Assembly: GCF_000826065.2 (NCBI RefSeq)
Contig: NZ_LN623543.1
Span: forward strand, 226,144-290,143
From: Tessaracoccus massiliensis
Lineage (GTDB): Bacteria > Actinomycetota > Actinomycetes > Propionibacteriales > Propionibacteriaceae
Direction of reading: 5' to 3'
Length of the DNA: 64,000 nt
This document shows positions 35,795 through 46,686 of the stretch, piece after piece. Within the stretch, counting starts at the first letter, position 1, and every line of letters begins with the position of its first letter. Both the position numbers and the translations under genes were made by a program. The notes under the pieces were generated by a model. The model was not told the origin of the DNA. It was given only the letters and a program-made list of their open reading frames with translations, and ran no database searches.

Positions 35795-38700
35795 GTGGCT
35801 GAGAATTTCGTACACCTTCACTGCCACACAGAGTTCTCCATGCTGGACGGTGCCGCACGCATCCACGATCTGTTCAAGGGCGCGGAAGAGATGGGGATGC
35901 CCGCCCTCGCCATCACGGACCACGGCAACCTCTACGGCGCCTACGAGTTCTACAAGGCGTCGAAGAACTACTCGGTCAAACCCATCATCGGGCTCGAGGC
36001 GTACCTGACGCCGCGCACGCACCGCTCGGAGCGCAAGCGCGTCCAGTTCGGCGACGGCACCGGCGACGACGTGGCCTCGAAGGGCGCCTACACCCACATG
36101 ACGATGTGGGCCGCCAACAACGACGGCATGCACAACCTGTTCCGCCTGTCGACGCGCAGTTCGCTGGAGGGTTTCTTCTACAAGCCGCGTGCGGACCGGG
36201 AACTGCTCAACCAGTACGGGAAGGGCCTCATCGCCACCACCGGCTGCCCGTCGGGCGAGGTGCAGACGTTCCTACGGCTGGGCCAGTACGACAACGCCCG
36301 GGCCGCCGCCGCGGAGTTCCGCGACATCTTCGGCGAGGGCAACTTCTACGTCGAGTTGATGGATCACGGCCTCGACATCGAGACCAGGGTCCGCAAGGAC
36401 CTGCTACGACTGTCAAAAGACCTCAACCTGCCGCTGGTGGCATCCAACGACCTCCACTACGTCCATTCCCACGACGCGGACGCCCACGACACACTGCTGT
36501 GCGTCTCGGCCGGCTCGCGCAAGGCGGAGACCAACCGCTTCAAGTTCGACGGCAACGGCTACTACCTCAAGTCCGCTGAGGAGATGCGCTCCCTGTTCCG
36601 CGAACTCCCGGAGGCGTGCGACAACACCCTCGCGATCGCGGAACGCATCGAGACGTCCTTCGACGAAGGCATGGGCACCTACATGCCCAAGTTCCCGGTG
36701 CCCGAGGGGGAGACCGAGGACACCTGGTTCCACAAGGAGGTCGAACGCGGGCTCCACGAGCGATACAAGGGCAACATCTCCGCCGAGGTGCGCGAGCGCG
36801 CCGAGTTCGAGACCAGCATCATCGCGTCGATGGGGTTCACCGGCTACTTCCTGGTGGTGGCGGACTTCATCACCTGGGCCAAGGAGAACGGCATCCGCGT
36901 GGGTCCCGGCCGTGGCTCGGGCGCCGGCTCGATCTGCGCCTACGCGCTGCGCATCACGGATCTGTGCCCGCTGCAGCACGGCCTCCTGTTCGAGCGCTTC
37001 CTCAACCCGGAACGCGTCTCGATGCCCGACTTCGACATCGACTTCGATGATCGCCGCCGCTCCGAGGTGATCCAGTACGTCTCGGAGAAGTACGGCTCGG
37101 ACAAGGTGGCCCAGATCATCACCTACGGCTCCATCAAGGCCAAGGCTGCGGTGAAGGACGCCGCCCGCGTCCTCGATATGCCGTTCGCGATCGGCGAGCA
37201 GATCTCCAAGGCCATGCCCGCAGATGTGATGGGCAAGGGCGTGCCCCTGAACGAGCTGTTCAACGAGTCGCACAAGCGCTACGCCGAGGGCAACGAGTTC
37301 CGGGAGCTGTACTCCTCGTCGCCGGACGTGCGCACCGTCGTCGACACCGCCAAGGGCCTCGAAGGGTTGAAGCGGCAGTGGGGCGTGCACGCCGCCGGCG
37401 TGATCATGAGCTCCGATCCGCTCATCGACATCATCCCGCTGATGAAGCGCGAGGCAGACGGCGCCATCATCACCCAGTTCGACTACCCGGGCTGCGAGTC
37501 CCTCGGCCTGATCAAGATGGACTTCCTCGGGTTGCGCAACCTGACGGTCCTCGACGATGCCGTGCGCAACATCAAGCTCAACCGCGACTTCGATCTCAAC
37601 CTCGACGACCTCGTCGAGGACATGACGGACAAGGCCTCCTACGACCTGCTCGCCAGCGGCGAGACCCTGGGCATCTTCCAGCTCGACGGCGGCGGCATGC
37701 GCACACTGCTGCGCCAGATGCAGCCCGACAACTTCGAGGACATCTCCGCGGCCCTCGCGCTGTACCGGCCGGGCCCGATGGGCGCCCAGTCGCACACCAA
37801 CTACGCGCTGCGCAAGACCGGCCTCCAGGAGATCGTCCCGATCCACCCGGAACTCGAGGAGCCTCTCAAGGACATCCTGGACACCACCTACGGCCTGATC
37901 GTCTACCAGGAGCAGGTCCAGCAGATCGCCCAGCGCGTCGCCGGCTACTCGCTGGGCAAGGCGGATCTGCTCCGCCGCGCCATGGGTAAGAAGAAGAAGG
38001 AGGTCCTCGACGCCGAGTTCGTGCCCTTCTCCGAGGGCATGCGGGCCAACGGCTATTCCGACGGGGCGATCAAGGCGCTGTGGGAGATCCTCGTCCCGTT
38101 CTCCGATTACGCGTTCAACAAGGCCCACACCGCCGCCTACGGCGTCATCTCGTACTGGACGGCCTACCTCAAGGCCAACTACCCGGTCGAGTACATGGCC
38201 GCGCTCCTGCAGTCGGTGCGCGACGACAAGGACAAATCGGCGATGTACCTGGCCGAGTGCCGGCACATGGGCATCGAGGTGCTCCCGCCTGACGTCAACT
38301 CCTCGGAGGTGATGTTCACCCCGGTCGGCGAGAACATCCGCTTCGGCCTGGGCGCCGTGCGCAACGTCGGCGACAAGGTCGTCACCGCGTGGGTGGAGGA
38401 ACGAAAGAAGCTGGGACCTGCCGAGGACTTCTACGACTTCCTCGACAAGTCGCCGCTGCTGATGTGCAACAAGCGCGTCATCGAGTCCCTCATCAAGGCC
38501 GGTGCGTTCGACGAGATGGGCCACACGCGTCGAGCGCTGATGGGCATCTTCGAGAACGCCGTCGACTCGGTCATCGACCTCAAGCGCAACGCCGAACACG
38601 GCCAGGACGGCTTCGACTTCGGCTTCGACACGGGCAGCGACGACGCGTCCTCGGCGCTGCGCGAGGTGGTGCCCGAGGTGGAGGAGTGGGACCGTCGCAC

Positions 38701-39340
38701 CAAGCTGGCGTTCGAGCGCGAGATGCTCGGACTCTACGTTTCCGATCACCCCCTCAACGGCCTCGAACACGTGCTGCAGTCCAACTCCGAGCGCTCCATC
38801 TCCTCCGTGGCCTCGACGGAGGGCTACCGCGGCCCCACGAAGGTGTGCGGCCTGATCACCTCGGTGAACAGGCGGGTCAACAAGGCCGGCAACATCTGGG
38901 CGATCATCACCGTGGAGGATCTCACCAACTCGCTGGAGGTCACGGTATTCCCGCGCGTCTACGACCAGGTCGCGCAGTACCTGGAGCCCGACACCATCGT
39001 GTCCGTCTCAGGCATCGCCGAGGACGGCGAGGACCGTGGCCGGATGCGGGCGCAGCAGATCATCACCCCCCATGTCAGCGCCGAGGGCAACGTCGGGCCG
39101 CTGGCGCTGTCGCTGCCTGCAGTGCGCTGCACACCCGGCGTGGTCAACCGGCTCAAGGGCATCCTGGCCCAGTACCCTGGTGCGGCCGAGGTGCACGTCA
39201 ACCTGCGCACCGGTTCCAAGATCAAGACGTTCCGGCTCGGCGACGGGTACCGGGTGGACCTCACATCGGCGCTGTTCGCCGACCTGAAGGCCGTGCTCGG
39301 CCCGTCCTGCGTGGGCATGGGAAGGGGTGCTGATGTCTGA
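35795..39340 (+). CDS. dnaE: DNA polymerase III subunit alpha
   Basis: Replicative polymerase, 1181 residues. The N-terminal PHP domain (FVHLHCHTEFSML) is followed by the C-family catalytic palm with MPDFDIDFDD (D412, D414) and a third Asp probably in IKMDFLG, then fingers, a helix-hairpin-helix region and a C-terminal OB domain (VCGLITSVNRRVNKAG, near 1030). The length and domain order match DnaE1, the essential polymerase. GTG 35795 gives the family N-terminus. It overlaps the following gene by 8 nt. Confidence 0.96.
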   Translation: MAENFVHLHCHTEFSMLDGAARIHDLFKGAEEMGMPALAITDHGNLYGAYEFYKASKNYSVKPIIGLEAYLTPRTHRSERKRVQFGDGTGDDVASKGAYTHMTMWAANNDGMHNLFRLSTRSSLEGFFYKPRADRELLNQYGKGLIATTGCPSGEVQTFLRLGQYDNARAAAAEFRDIFGEGNFYVELMDHGLDIETRVRKDLLRLSKDLNLPLVASNDLHYVHSHDADAHDTLLCVSAGSRKAETNRFKFDGNGYYLKSAEEMRSLFRELPEACDNTLAIAERIETSFDEGMGTYMPKFPVPEGETEDTWFHKEVERGLHERYKGNISAEVRERAEFETSIIASMGFTGYFLVVADFITWAKENGIRVGPGRGSGAGSICAYALRITDLCPLQHGLLFERFLNPERVSMPDFDIDFDDRRRSEVIQYVSEKYGSDKVAQIITYGSIKAKAAVKDAARVLDMPFAIGEQISKAMPADVMGKGVPLNELFNESHKRYAEGNEFRELYSSSPDVRTVVDTAKGLEGLKRQWGVHAAGVIMSSDPLIDIIPLMKREADGAIITQFDYPGCESLGLIKMDFLGLRNLTVLDDAVRNIKLNRDFDLNLDDLVEDMTDKASYDLLASGETLGIFQLDGGGMRTLLRQMQPDNFEDISAALALYRPGPMGAQSHTNYALRKTGLQEIVPIHPELEEPLKDILDTTYGLIVYQEQVQQIAQRVAGYSLGKADLLRRAMGKKKKEVLDAEFVPFSEGMRANGYSDGAIKALWEILVPFSDYAFNKAHTAAYGVISYWTAYLKANYPVEYMAALLQSVRDDKDKSAMYLAECRHMGIEVLPPDVNSSEVMFTPVGENIRFGLGAVRNVGDKVVTAWVEERKKLGPAEDFYDFLDKSPLLMCNKRVIESLIKAGAFDEMGHTRRALMGIFENAVDSVIDLKRNAEHGQDGFDFGFDTGSDDASSALREVVPEVEEWDRRTKLAFEREMLGLYVSDHPLNGLEHVLQSNSERSISSVASTEGYRGPTKVCGLITSVNRRVNKAGNIWAIITVEDLTNSLEVTVFPRVYDQVAQYLEPDTIVSVSGIAEDGEDRGRMRAQQIITPHVSAEGNVGPLALSLPAVRCTPGVVNRLKGILAQYPGAAEVHVNLRTGSKIKTFRLGDGYRVDLTSALFADLKAVLGPSCVGMGRGADV

Positions 39341-39902
39341 TGGCCTACTGGTGGTCTCCCGGCGCAGCCAACTGGTGGAACTGTGGGACAACGACTGGTG
39401 GCGGCTCATCGTCTTCGTCGCCGGCTCCGTGGTGCTCGGTGCTCTCGGCGGCCTGCTCTGGGCCCGGACGGCGCCGAGGCCCAGGTACCTGATCCAGGAC
39501 GACCTCACGGCCTCGATCTCCGAGCGGGGGCAGGCCTCGATGATCGCAGCCGACGCGAGCTTCACGCTCATCACCGGCATCGTCGGGCTGACAGTGGGGC
39601 TCGCCGGCTGGTTCCTGCTGTACCGGCGCGGTTGGTTGGTCATCATCGGCACCCTGCTGGCCGCGACACTCGGTGGGCTCATGACCTGGCGACTGGGCCT
39701 GGCGGTGGGGGCCTCGGGGTTCGCGGAGCGGCTCGCCGCCGCGTCTCCCGGGGACGTCGTCGCCGTGGACCTCGAGTTGCGTTCCCTCGCCGCGTTGATC
39801 GTGGCCCCCTTCGCCGCCATCACGCCCGTGATGCTGCTGGCCGCGTTCTGGCCGGAGCCCACCGATGAGCAGCCCGCAGAGGAGCCCGCGCCCACGCACT
39901 AA
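39333..39902 (+). CDS. Hypothetical four-helix membrane protein
   Basis: 189 residues with four hydrophobic segments (about 25-45, 78-98, 104-125 and 155-175) and an acidic Pro-rich tail. It resembles the actinobacterial DUF2567-like membrane proteins of unknown function. ATG 39333 overlaps the dnaE stop by 8 nt, so it is probably co-translated with dnaE; GTG 39327 is an alternative. Its stop TAA lies inside the hisD -10 hexamer. Confidence 0.75.
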   Translation: MSDGLLVVSRRSQLVELWDNDWWRLIVFVAGSVVLGALGGLLWARTAPRPRYLIQDDLTASISERGQASMIAADASFTLITGIVGLTVGLAGWFLLYRRGWLVIIGTLLAATLGGLMTWRLGLAVGASGFAERLAAASPGDVVAVDLELRSLAALIVAPFAAITPVMLLAAFWPEPTDEQPAEEPAPTH

Positions 39903-39905
39903 GAT
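39900..39905 (+). promoter_or_regulatory. -10 element, leaderless hisD
   Basis: TAAGAT, 8 nt before GTG 39914, overlapping the stop codon of the preceding gene. Confidence 0.45.
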
Positions 39906-39913
39906 GGGTTACC

Positions 39914-41215
39914 GTGCTGCGCAATCTTGATTTCACCGGGGTCGATGGCCCCTACCGTTCGCTGTTGCCCCGTGGAACCTTCGACGTGGATGCGGCTCTC
40001 GACGTGGTGCGCCCCATCGTCGACGCCGTCGCCATCCGGGGTGAGGAAGCGCTACGCGAGCTCTCGGAGCGGTTCGACGGGGTCACGCCCGAGTCGTTCA
40101 GGGTGCCGGCCGAAGCACTCGCCCAGGCGGCGGCCGAGCTCGATCCGGTCCTCGCCGACGCCTTCACAGAGTCGATCCGTCGCCGCAGACAGGTGGCTGA
40201 GAGCCTCGAACTCGACCCCGCACCGTCGCCGGCCATCCTCGCCAACGGTGCCCGCGTGGGGCTGCGCAACATCCCCGTCGACCGCGTCGGCCTCTACGTG
40301 CCTGGAGGCCTGGCGCCGCTGGCGTCGTCGGTGATCATGAACGTCGTGCCCGCCCAGGTGGCCGGCGTGGCCTCGATCGCGGTGGCCTCGCCCCCGCAGA
40401 AGGAGTTCGGCGGCCTGCCGCACCCCAACATCCTCGCGCTGTGCCACATCCTCGGCGTGGACGAGGTCTATGCGGTAGGTGGGGCCCAGGCCATCGCGAT
40501 GTTCGCCCACGGCGTGGAGGGGCTGTGCGAGCCGGTCTCGCTGGTGACCGGTCCCGGCAACATCTACGTCGTGGCAGCCAAGCGCCTACTGCGCGGCATC
40601 GTCGGCATCGACTCCGAGGCCGGCCCCACGGAGATCGCGATCGTGGCCGACGACACCGCGAAACCCGCCTACGTCGCCGCGGACCTCATCTCGCAGGCTG
40701 AGCACGACCCGCTGGCCGCCTCGGTGCTGATCACGCCCTCGGCTGCGCTCGCCGAGGCCGTCCAGGCCGAGCTTGCCCAGCAGGTCGACGGGCAGGCCCA
40801 TGAGGACCGGATCCGCACCGCGTTGACCGGCGAGCAGTCGGCCATCGTGCTGGTGCGCGACCTGGATCAGGCCGTGGCTGTGGCGGACGCCTACGCCGCC
40901 GAGCACCTCGAGATCCAGACCGCTGACGCCGAGGCCGTGGCGGCCCGCATCCGCAACGCCGGCGCCATCTTCGTCGGCGACTACGCCCCCGTCTCGCTCG
41001 GCGACTACTCGGCCGGCTCCACCCACGTGCTACCCACCGCCGGCTGCGCCTGCCACTCATCGGGCCTCACCGTACGTTCTTTCATGCGCACCGTGCACGT
41101 GATCGGCTACACCGAGCCGGCCCTCCTGGCGATCGCCGACGGCGTCGAGGCCTTCGCCCACGCGGAGAACCTCCCGGGGCACGCCGCCGCCATCAGCGTG
41201 CGGAGGCCACGATGA
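39914..41215 (+). CDS. hisD: Histidinol dehydrogenase
   Basis: Oxidises L-histidinol to L-histidine in two NAD-dependent steps, the end of the pathway. The 433-residue product has the GPGNIYV motif, the catalytic Glu/His region and zinc ligands ([12 protein letters not shown], and [10 protein letters not shown] near the end). First gene of hisDCBH; its stop overlaps hisC by 4 nt. Confidence 0.97.
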   Translation: MLRNLDFTGVDGPYRSLLPRGTFDVDAALDVVRPIVDAVAIRGEEALRELSERFDGVTPESFRVPAEALAQAAAELDPVLADAFTESIRRRRQVAESLELDPAPSPAILANGARVGLRNIPVDRVGLYVPGGLAPLASSVIMNVVPAQVAGVASIAVASPPQKEFGGLPHPNILALCHILGVDEVYAVGGAQAIAMFAHGVEGLCEPVSLVTGPGNIYVVAAKRLLRGIVGIDSEAGPTEIAIVADDTAKPAYVAADLISQAEHDPLAASVLITPSAALAEAVQAELAQQVDGQAHEDRIRTALTGEQSAIVLVRDLDQAVAVADAYAAEHLEIQTADAEAVAARIRNAGAIFVGDYAPVSLGDYSAGSTHVLPTAGCACHSSGLTVRSFMRTVHVIGYTEPALLAIADGVEAFAHAENLPGHAAAISVRRPR

Positions 41216-42294
41216 TCTCCCTGGGCGACCTCCCGCTCCGCGCGGACCTTGTGGGGGAGGAGCCCTACGGGGCGCCGCAGCTCGACGTCCCGGTGGTGCT
41301 CAACGTCAATGAGAACCCCTACCCGCCGTCTCCCGCCGTGCGGCAGGAGATGGCCGCGGCCGTCGTGGCGGCAGCCGGCACCTTGAACCGCTACCCGGAC
41401 CGCGAGGCCCGCGCCCTGCGGCAGGACCTCGCGGAGTACCTCGGCCACGGGCTCACCGCGGACCGGATCTGGGCGGCCAACGGCTCCAACGAGATCATGA
41501 GCCATCTGCTGACGGCCTTCGGCGGCCCGGGCAGGAAAGTGCTCACCTTCACGCCCACCTACTCGATGTACCCCGAGTACGCGCGCAACACCTGCACGCA
41601 GTACGTCACCGTTGAGCGCCGCGCGGATTACACGCTCGACGCGGGGCTCGTGCTCGACGCGATCGCTGAGCACCGGCCCACCGTCGTGCTCATCACCACG
41701 CCCAACAACCCCACCGGCACCACCGTGCCCCTCGAGGTCTTCGACGAGGTCTGTGCCGCCACGGACGCGATTGTGGTGGCCGACGAGGCGTACCAGGAGT
41801 TCTCCAGCGGGCCCAGCGCCCTGGAACTGCTCGACAGGCACCCACGCCTCGTGGTCTCCCGCACCCTGAGCAAGGCGTTCGCGCTGGCCGGCGGTCGCGT
41901 CGGCTACCTCGCGGCCGCCCCCGCGATCGTCGACGCGTGCCGGATCGTACGCCTGCCCTACCACCTCAGCGCGCAGACGCAGGCCGTGGCACGGGTCGCG
42001 CTGGCCCACGCCGATGAGATGCTCGCCCGCGTGCGGGAACTTGCCGCCGAGGCGCGCTCGTTCGAGGAGTGGGCACGGTCCCACGGGTACGGCGTCATCG
42101 AATCTGAAGCCAACTTCTCGCTGATCGGGCGCTTCCCCGATCGTCACCAGGTCTGGCAGCGGCTGCTGGACAGGGGCATTCTTGTGAGGGAGACCGGTCC
42201 CGCCGGTTTCCTGCGCGTCTCCGCCGGCACGCCGGAGGAGATGGCCACGCTCAAGGACGCCCTGACAGACCTCAACCCCGAAAGGCTCCCATGA
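41212..42294 (+). CDS. hisC: Histidinol-phosphate aminotransferase
   Basis: PLP enzyme that makes histidinol phosphate from imidazole-acetol phosphate. The 360-residue fold type I protein has NENPYPPS near the start, [17 protein letters not shown] and the PLP-binding Lys in [17 protein letters not shown]. It overlaps both neighbours by ATGA, consistent with coupled translation. Confidence 0.96.
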   Translation: MISLGDLPLRADLVGEEPYGAPQLDVPVVLNVNENPYPPSPAVRQEMAAAVVAAAGTLNRYPDREARALRQDLAEYLGHGLTADRIWAANGSNEIMSHLLTAFGGPGRKVLTFTPTYSMYPEYARNTCTQYVTVERRADYTLDAGLVLDAIAEHRPTVVLITTPNNPTGTTVPLEVFDEVCAATDAIVVADEAYQEFSSGPSALELLDRHPRLVVSRTLSKAFALAGGRVGYLAAAPAIVDACRIVRLPYHLSAQTQAVARVALAHADEMLARVRELAAEARSFEEWARSHGYGVIESEANFSLIGRFPDRHQVWQRLLDRGILVRETGPAGFLRVSAGTPEEMATLKDALTDLNPERLP

Positions 42295-42899
42295 CCCGCA
42301 CCGCCACTGTTGAGCGCACCACGAGCGAATCGAGCATCACGGTCTCCATCGATCTGGACGGCACCGGCACCTCGCAGATCTCCACGGGCATCGGCTTCTA
42401 CGACCACATGCTCACCGCACTGTCCAAGCACTCCCTGATCGACCTGAGCGTCAAGGCGGAGGGGGACCTGCACATCGACGGTCACCACACCATCGAGGAC
42501 GTGGCGATCTGTCTCGGCCAGGCGCTGAAGGAGGCGCTGGGCGACAAGTCGGGTATCCGCCGCTACGGCCACGCCGTCGTCCCGCTCGACGAGGCTGTGG
42601 CAGAGGTCGTGGTCGACGTCGCAGGCCGGCCCTATGTCACCTGCCAGGGGGAGCCCGAAGGCCAGATCTACGCCCTCATCGGCGGCTCGGGCGTGCCCTA
42701 CGCCGGCTCCATGACCTACCACGTCTTCGAGGCGCTCGCCCTGAACGCGGGCCTGTGCCTGCATCTGACGCTGCGCTCCGGCCGGGACCCGCACCACATC
42801 GTCGAGGCGGAGTTCAAGGCCCTGGCCCGCGCGCTGCGCGACGCCGTCGAGATCGACCCGCGTCAGCAGGGCATCCCCAGCACGAAGGGCGCGCTCTGA
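42291..42899 (+). CDS. hisB: Imidazoleglycerol-phosphate dehydratase
   Basis: Manganese enzyme of histidine synthesis, monofunctional (202 residues, no phosphatase domain). The metal-binding [12 protein letters not shown] and the second half-repeat ([32 protein letters not shown]) are present. It ends directly against hisH. Confidence 0.96.
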   Translation: MTRTATVERTTSESSITVSIDLDGTGTSQISTGIGFYDHMLTALSKHSLIDLSVKAEGDLHIDGHHTIEDVAICLGQALKEALGDKSGIRRYGHAVVPLDEAVAEVVVDVAGRPYVTCQGEPEGQIYALIGGSGVPYAGSMTYHVFEALALNAGLCLHLTLRSGRDPHHIVEAEFKALARALRDAVEIDPRQQGIPSTKGAL

Positions 42900-42907
42900 T
42901 CCGGCGG

Positions 42908-43507
42908 GTGGGGCTGCTCGACTACGGCTCCGGCAATCTGCACTCTGCGGCCCGCGCGTTCCAGAACGCGGGGGCTGATGTGATCGTCTCGGCGGACCAC
43001 GGGGACCTGCTCACATGCGACGGGCTGCTCGTGCCCGGCGTGGGGGCCTTCGCTGCGTGCATGGCGGGGCTGCGAGCGGTAGGCGGCGTGGACCTGATCC
43101 GGGGCTGGGCGGAGGCGGAGCGCCCGCTGCTGGGCATCTGCGTGGGCCACCAGATCCTCTTCGACGCGGGCCACGAACACGGCGACGGCAGCACGGGGGT
43201 GGGGCTGTTCGACGGGGAGGTCACCGCGCTCGCCGCCCGCCGTCTGCCGCACATGGGCTGGAACACCGTCTCGGCACCGGAGGGCTCCCGCCTGTTGGCC
43301 GGGCTGGCGGGAGAGAGGTTCTACTTCGTGCACAGCTACGCCGCCGCCACCGGCCCGGCTGATGCGCTGATCGCCAGGGCCAGGCACGAGGATGCTGAGT
43401 TCGTCGCGGCCATCGAGAGCGGCTCGGTCTCCTCGACGCAGTTCCATCCGGAGAAGTCCGGCCGCGCCGGTGCCCGGCTGATCGCCAACTGGCTCGCCAC
43501 CGGTTAG
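42908..43507 (+). CDS. hisH: Imidazole glycerol phosphate synthase, glutamine amidotransferase subunit
   Basis: Supplies ammonia from glutamine to HisF. The 199-residue product has LLDYGSGNL at the start, the nucleophile Cys in LGICVGHQ and the His/Glu pair in TQFHPEKSG. The start is unclear. GTG 42908 is the first standard start, but family alignment suggests that IRR-type residues before it belong to the protein. CTG 42896 would give a CTGA overlap with hisB equivalent to the ATGA overlaps upstream. The partner hisF is not next to it. Confidence 0.92.
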   Translation: MGLLDYGSGNLHSAARAFQNAGADVIVSADHGDLLTCDGLLVPGVGAFAACMAGLRAVGGVDLIRGWAEAERPLLGICVGHQILFDAGHEHGDGSTGVGLFDGEVTALAARRLPHMGWNTVSAPEGSRLLAGLAGERFYFVHSYAAATGPADALIARARHEDAEFVAAIESGSVSSTQFHPEKSGRAGARLIANWLATG

Positions 43508-43576
43508 CCCGTCGGCCTGAAGCAGGGTGGGCGTCCATCGGGGCTGCGCGCGGTATCGCCCCTGCTCCCCGACGGG
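43508..43576 (+). terminator. Stem-loop between hisH and hisA
   Basis: Outer arms CCCGTCGG / CCGACGGG (43508-43515 and 43569-43576) and inner arms GCAGGG / CCCTGC (43522-43527 and 43560-43565) nest into one long structure. It probably ends the hisDCBH transcript or reduces readthrough before the separate hisA promoter. Confidence 0.5.
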
Positions 43577-43577
43577 G

Positions 43578-43583
43578 TAGGGT
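43578..43583 (+). promoter_or_regulatory. -10 element, leaderless hisA
   Basis: TAGGGT, 8 nt before GTG 43592. Confidence 0.45.
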
Positions 43584-43591
43584 TGTGCGTC

Positions 43592-44329
43592 GTGGAGAAG
43601 CTTCAACTGTTGCCAGCCGTCGACGTGCACAACGGCCAGGCCGTTCAACTGGTGCAGGGCATCGCCGGCACCCAGAAGGAATTCGGCGATCCGCTGCAGG
43701 CCGCACTCAGGTGGCAGGACGGTGGCTCCGAGTGGCTCCACCTGGTCGATCTTGACGCGGCGTTCGGGCGCGGGAACAACGGCGAGGTCCTCAGGGAGAT
43801 CGTGAGCCAACTGGACCTCCAGGTGGAGATGTCCGGCGGCATCCGCGACGACGAGTCCCTGGAGCGGGCGTTGGCCACCGGCTGCCGCCGCGTCAACATC
43901 GGCACCGCCGCGCTGGAGAATCCCGAATGGTGCGAGCGGGTCCTCGCCGAGCACGGGGACAGGATCGCGATCGGCATCGACGTGCGCGGCGAGAACCTCG
44001 CCGCCCGTGGCTGGACCACGGAGGGTGGGCCGTGGCACGAGGTCGTCGACAGGCTCGCCGCCGCCGGCTGCGAGCGCTTCGTCGTCACCGACGTCAACTC
44101 CGACGGCATGCTGACCGGCCCCAATGTCGACCTCCTCCTCGAGGTCGCCGAACGGAGCGGGAAGAAGGTCATCGCCTCGGGCGGGATCGCCACGCTCGAC
44201 GACCTGCGGGCGCTCCGCCATCACGTCGACCGCGGCGTCGAGGGGGCCATCGTGGGCACCGCGCTGTACGTGGGCCGGTTCACCATCGAAGAGGCCCTCG
44301 CCGTGGCGGAGGGTGCCATCGATGGTTAA
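43592..44329 (+). CDS. hisA: Phosphoribosyl isomerase (HisA / PriA type)
   Basis: Isomerises ProFAR in histidine synthesis. In many actinobacteria this enzyme (PriA) also does the TrpF reaction of tryptophan synthesis; sequence alone does not prove that here. The 245-residue barrel has the catalytic Asp in [10 protein letters not shown], the second Asp in [15 protein letters not shown], and phosphate-binding GGI and GTALY motifs. GTG 43592 gives the normal N-terminus. hisF does not follow; instead the stop overlaps the next gene by 8 nt. Confidence 0.94.
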   Translation: MEKLQLLPAVDVHNGQAVQLVQGIAGTQKEFGDPLQAALRWQDGGSEWLHLVDLDAAFGRGNNGEVLREIVSQLDLQVEMSGGIRDDESLERALATGCRRVNIGTAALENPEWCERVLAEHGDRIAIGIDVRGENLAARGWTTEGGPWHEVVDRLAAAGCERFVVTDVNSDGMLTGPNVDLLLEVAERSGKKVIASGGIATLDDLRALRHHVDRGVEGAIVGTALYVGRFTIEEALAVAEGAIDG

Positions 44330-46670
44330 GGCTCCCGCCAGCACGTTCGGCCCGGTGGATCCCACCAGGGTGCACGTGCCGCCCCTGCTGACCGGCCGGA
44401 TCAAGGACCTGCTCGCCGGCAGGAAGATCGCCATGACGGGCGTGACCGGCTTCATCGGCGAGCAGTTGCTGTGGAAGGTGCTGGCCGAGTGCCCCGACAC
44501 CACCACCGCGGTGCTCGTCCGCCGCAAGGGCTCCATCACGGCCGAGGAGCGGGTGGCCTCCCTCCTGAAGAAGAAGATCTTCACCGACATCGTCAAGGAC
44601 GCCGGTGGCGTCGAGGCGCTGATGGACGCGCGCGTCCAGGTGATCGAGGGCGATCTGCCCAGGGTGCCGGATCTCCCGCGCGACATCGACGTGCTGGTCC
44701 ACTGCGCCGGCGACGTCTCGTTCGACCCGCCCATCGACCAGGCGTTCATGACCAACGTGGTGGGCACCAAGGCGCTGCTGACGAAGCTGCGCGAATCCTG
44801 CTCGGACGAGGACGGCAACCTGGTGCGCGTGCCGCACTACGTGCACGTCTCGACGGCCTACACGGCCGGCCGTCGCCGCGGGGCCATTGCCGAGGCCGCC
44901 CACGTGCACAACATCGACTACGAGGCCGAGACCGCCGCTGCGTTGGCGATGGCCGAACACATCGAGGCCCGCTCGCGCAGCGCGGAGCAGCTAACGGTGC
45001 TGCGGAAGCAGGCCGAGGCGCTGCACCGCCAGGCCGGCTACCTCACCACCTCAGAGGACACCGAGCGCAGGCGCCAGGAATGGGTCAAGCAGGAACTGGT
45101 CTCCGCAGGCACCGAACGGGCCCGCTCGCTGGGCTGGACGGACGTCTACACCTTCGCCAAGGCGATGGGCGAGCGTGTCGTGGCGGACATGACCCACGAC
45201 ATGCAGGCCTCGATCTTCCGGCCCGCCATCGTCGAGTCATCGCTGAAGTACCCGCATCCGGGCTGGATCGAGGGCTTCAAAATGGCCGATCCGATCATCC
45301 TGGCCTACGGCCGCGGCCAGCTACCGGAGTTCCCCGCCTCACCCGATGCGGTCATCGACATCATCCCGTGCGACTTCATCGTCAACGGCATCATTGCCGT
45401 GTGTGCGACCCAGCCGACGGTGGGGGAGCCGGAGTACTACCACGGCTCCTCGGGCGCCCGGAACCCGCTGACGTTCCGCGGCATCTACGAGCATGTCCGC
45501 AGCTACTTCAGCAAGCATCCCTACACCTCGGGGCAGGGCTCCACGCCCCTGGCCACCTGGAAGTTCCCGGGCGCAGAGCCCATCGAGAAAATGATGTGGG
45601 TGGCCGACAAAGGCCTCAAAGTGGGCAACAAGCTGCTCAGCTACGCGCCGCGCGGCAAGAAGACCCGCGCCATCGCGACGAGCTTCGACAAGACCGCCAA
45701 GACGCTCAGCTTCCTGGGCAAGTACCTCACGCTCTACGGCGAATACCTCCAGTCCGAGCTGCACTTCGTCGACGACAGCACACTGGCGCTGCACAACTCG
45801 CTGCACGAGGATGACAAGGAGAACTTCGGCTTCGACTCGGCCTCGTTCGACTGGTACCACTACATGGAGGAGGTGCACATCCCGGCCATCACGGATCCGG
45901 TGCGCCGCCTCGAGGCCGCGCGTAAGCGCCGCAAGGCCCGCGCAGCCACCTTCAAGGAGCTCAAGCCGGCCGAACCCGGCACGGTGCTGGCCGCCTTCGA
46001 CCTCGACGGCACGGTGATGGCCACCAACGTCGTGGAGACGTACCTGTGGGCCCGCCTGCCGGAACTCAGCCCCGTCCGGCGGCTCGGCGAGGTGGCCAGC
46101 CTCGCCATGCAGTTGCCGCTGTATCTGGGCGCCGAGCGTCGTGACCGCGGCGTCTTCCTCCGCTCCATCTACCGGCGCTACGCCGGAGCAGATCTCGCGG
46201 CGCTCGAGGCATACGTCGACGAGAAGCTGGCCCCGCTCATCCTCGACCGGATGTCGCCGGACGCGATCCGTCGCATCCGGGAGCACCGGGACGCGGGCCA
46301 CACCACCATCCTGATGACCGGCGCCGTGCGGCCGCTCACCCGCCCGTTCGAGGGCCTCTTCGACACCATCGTCGCGGCCGAATTGGCCACCGACGATTCG
46401 GGGCGTTGCACCGGCTTCCTCAGCGGGCCGCCCATGGTCGGCGAGTCGCGCTCGGCCTGGCTCAACCACTACGCCAAGCTGCACGACGTCGACCTGGCGG
46501 CCAGCTACGGCTACGCCGACAGCCACGTGGATCTCCCCATGCTCAGCACGGTGGGCAACCCCGTGGCCGTCAGCCCCGACATCGGGTTGATGCGCGCCGC
46601 CAAATCCAAGGGCTGGTCGATCGTCGAGTGGCCGGAGATGTCGCCCCTGCCGCGTTGGAAGATGTCGTGA
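44322..46670 (+). CDS. Extended-SDR acyl reductase-like / HAD-IB phosphatase fusion
   Basis: 782-residue two-domain protein. The N-terminal domain resembles fatty acyl-CoA reductases (NAD_binding_4): TGVTGFIG at 39-46, VSTAYTAG, and the catalytic pair Y276/K280 in YTFAKAMGE. The C-terminal domain is a HAD-IB hydrolase with nucleophile FDLDGTV (D560, D562), a Thr in ILMTGAV and [11 protein letters not shown]. The usual motif III Lys appears replaced (GESRSAW). A role in lipid alcohol or aldehyde formation is plausible, but the substrate is unknown. ATG 44322 overlaps the hisA stop by 8 nt; the upstream extension is antisense-free but within hisA. First gene of a three-gene cluster. Confidence 0.85.
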   Translation: MVKAPASTFGPVDPTRVHVPPLLTGRIKDLLAGRKIAMTGVTGFIGEQLLWKVLAECPDTTTAVLVRRKGSITAEERVASLLKKKIFTDIVKDAGGVEALMDARVQVIEGDLPRVPDLPRDIDVLVHCAGDVSFDPPIDQAFMTNVVGTKALLTKLRESCSDEDGNLVRVPHYVHVSTAYTAGRRRGAIAEAAHVHNIDYEAETAAALAMAEHIEARSRSAEQLTVLRKQAEALHRQAGYLTTSEDTERRRQEWVKQELVSAGTERARSLGWTDVYTFAKAMGERVVADMTHDMQASIFRPAIVESSLKYPHPGWIEGFKMADPIILAYGRGQLPEFPASPDAVIDIIPCDFIVNGIIAVCATQPTVGEPEYYHGSSGARNPLTFRGIYEHVRSYFSKHPYTSGQGSTPLATWKFPGAEPIEKMMWVADKGLKVGNKLLSYAPRGKKTRAIATSFDKTAKTLSFLGKYLTLYGEYLQSELHFVDDSTLALHNSLHEDDKENFGFDSASFDWYHYMEEVHIPAITDPVRRLEAARKRRKARAATFKELKPAEPGTVLAAFDLDGTVMATNVVETYLWARLPELSPVRRLGEVASLAMQLPLYLGAERRDRGVFLRSIYRRYAGADLAALEAYVDEKLAPLILDRMSPDAIRRIREHRDAGHTTILMTGAVRPLTRPFEGLFDTIVAAELATDDSGRCTGFLSGPPMVGESRSAWLNHYAKLHDVDLAASYGYADSHVDLPMLSTVGNPVAVSPDIGLMRAAKSKGWSIVEWPEMSPLPRWKMS

Positions 46671-46686
46671 ACGGAAAGGAAAACTG

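Noticed and set aside
36413-38770. 785-codon open frame antisense to dnaE
   Set aside because: Typical antisense composition and lies entirely within the strongly supported dnaE.
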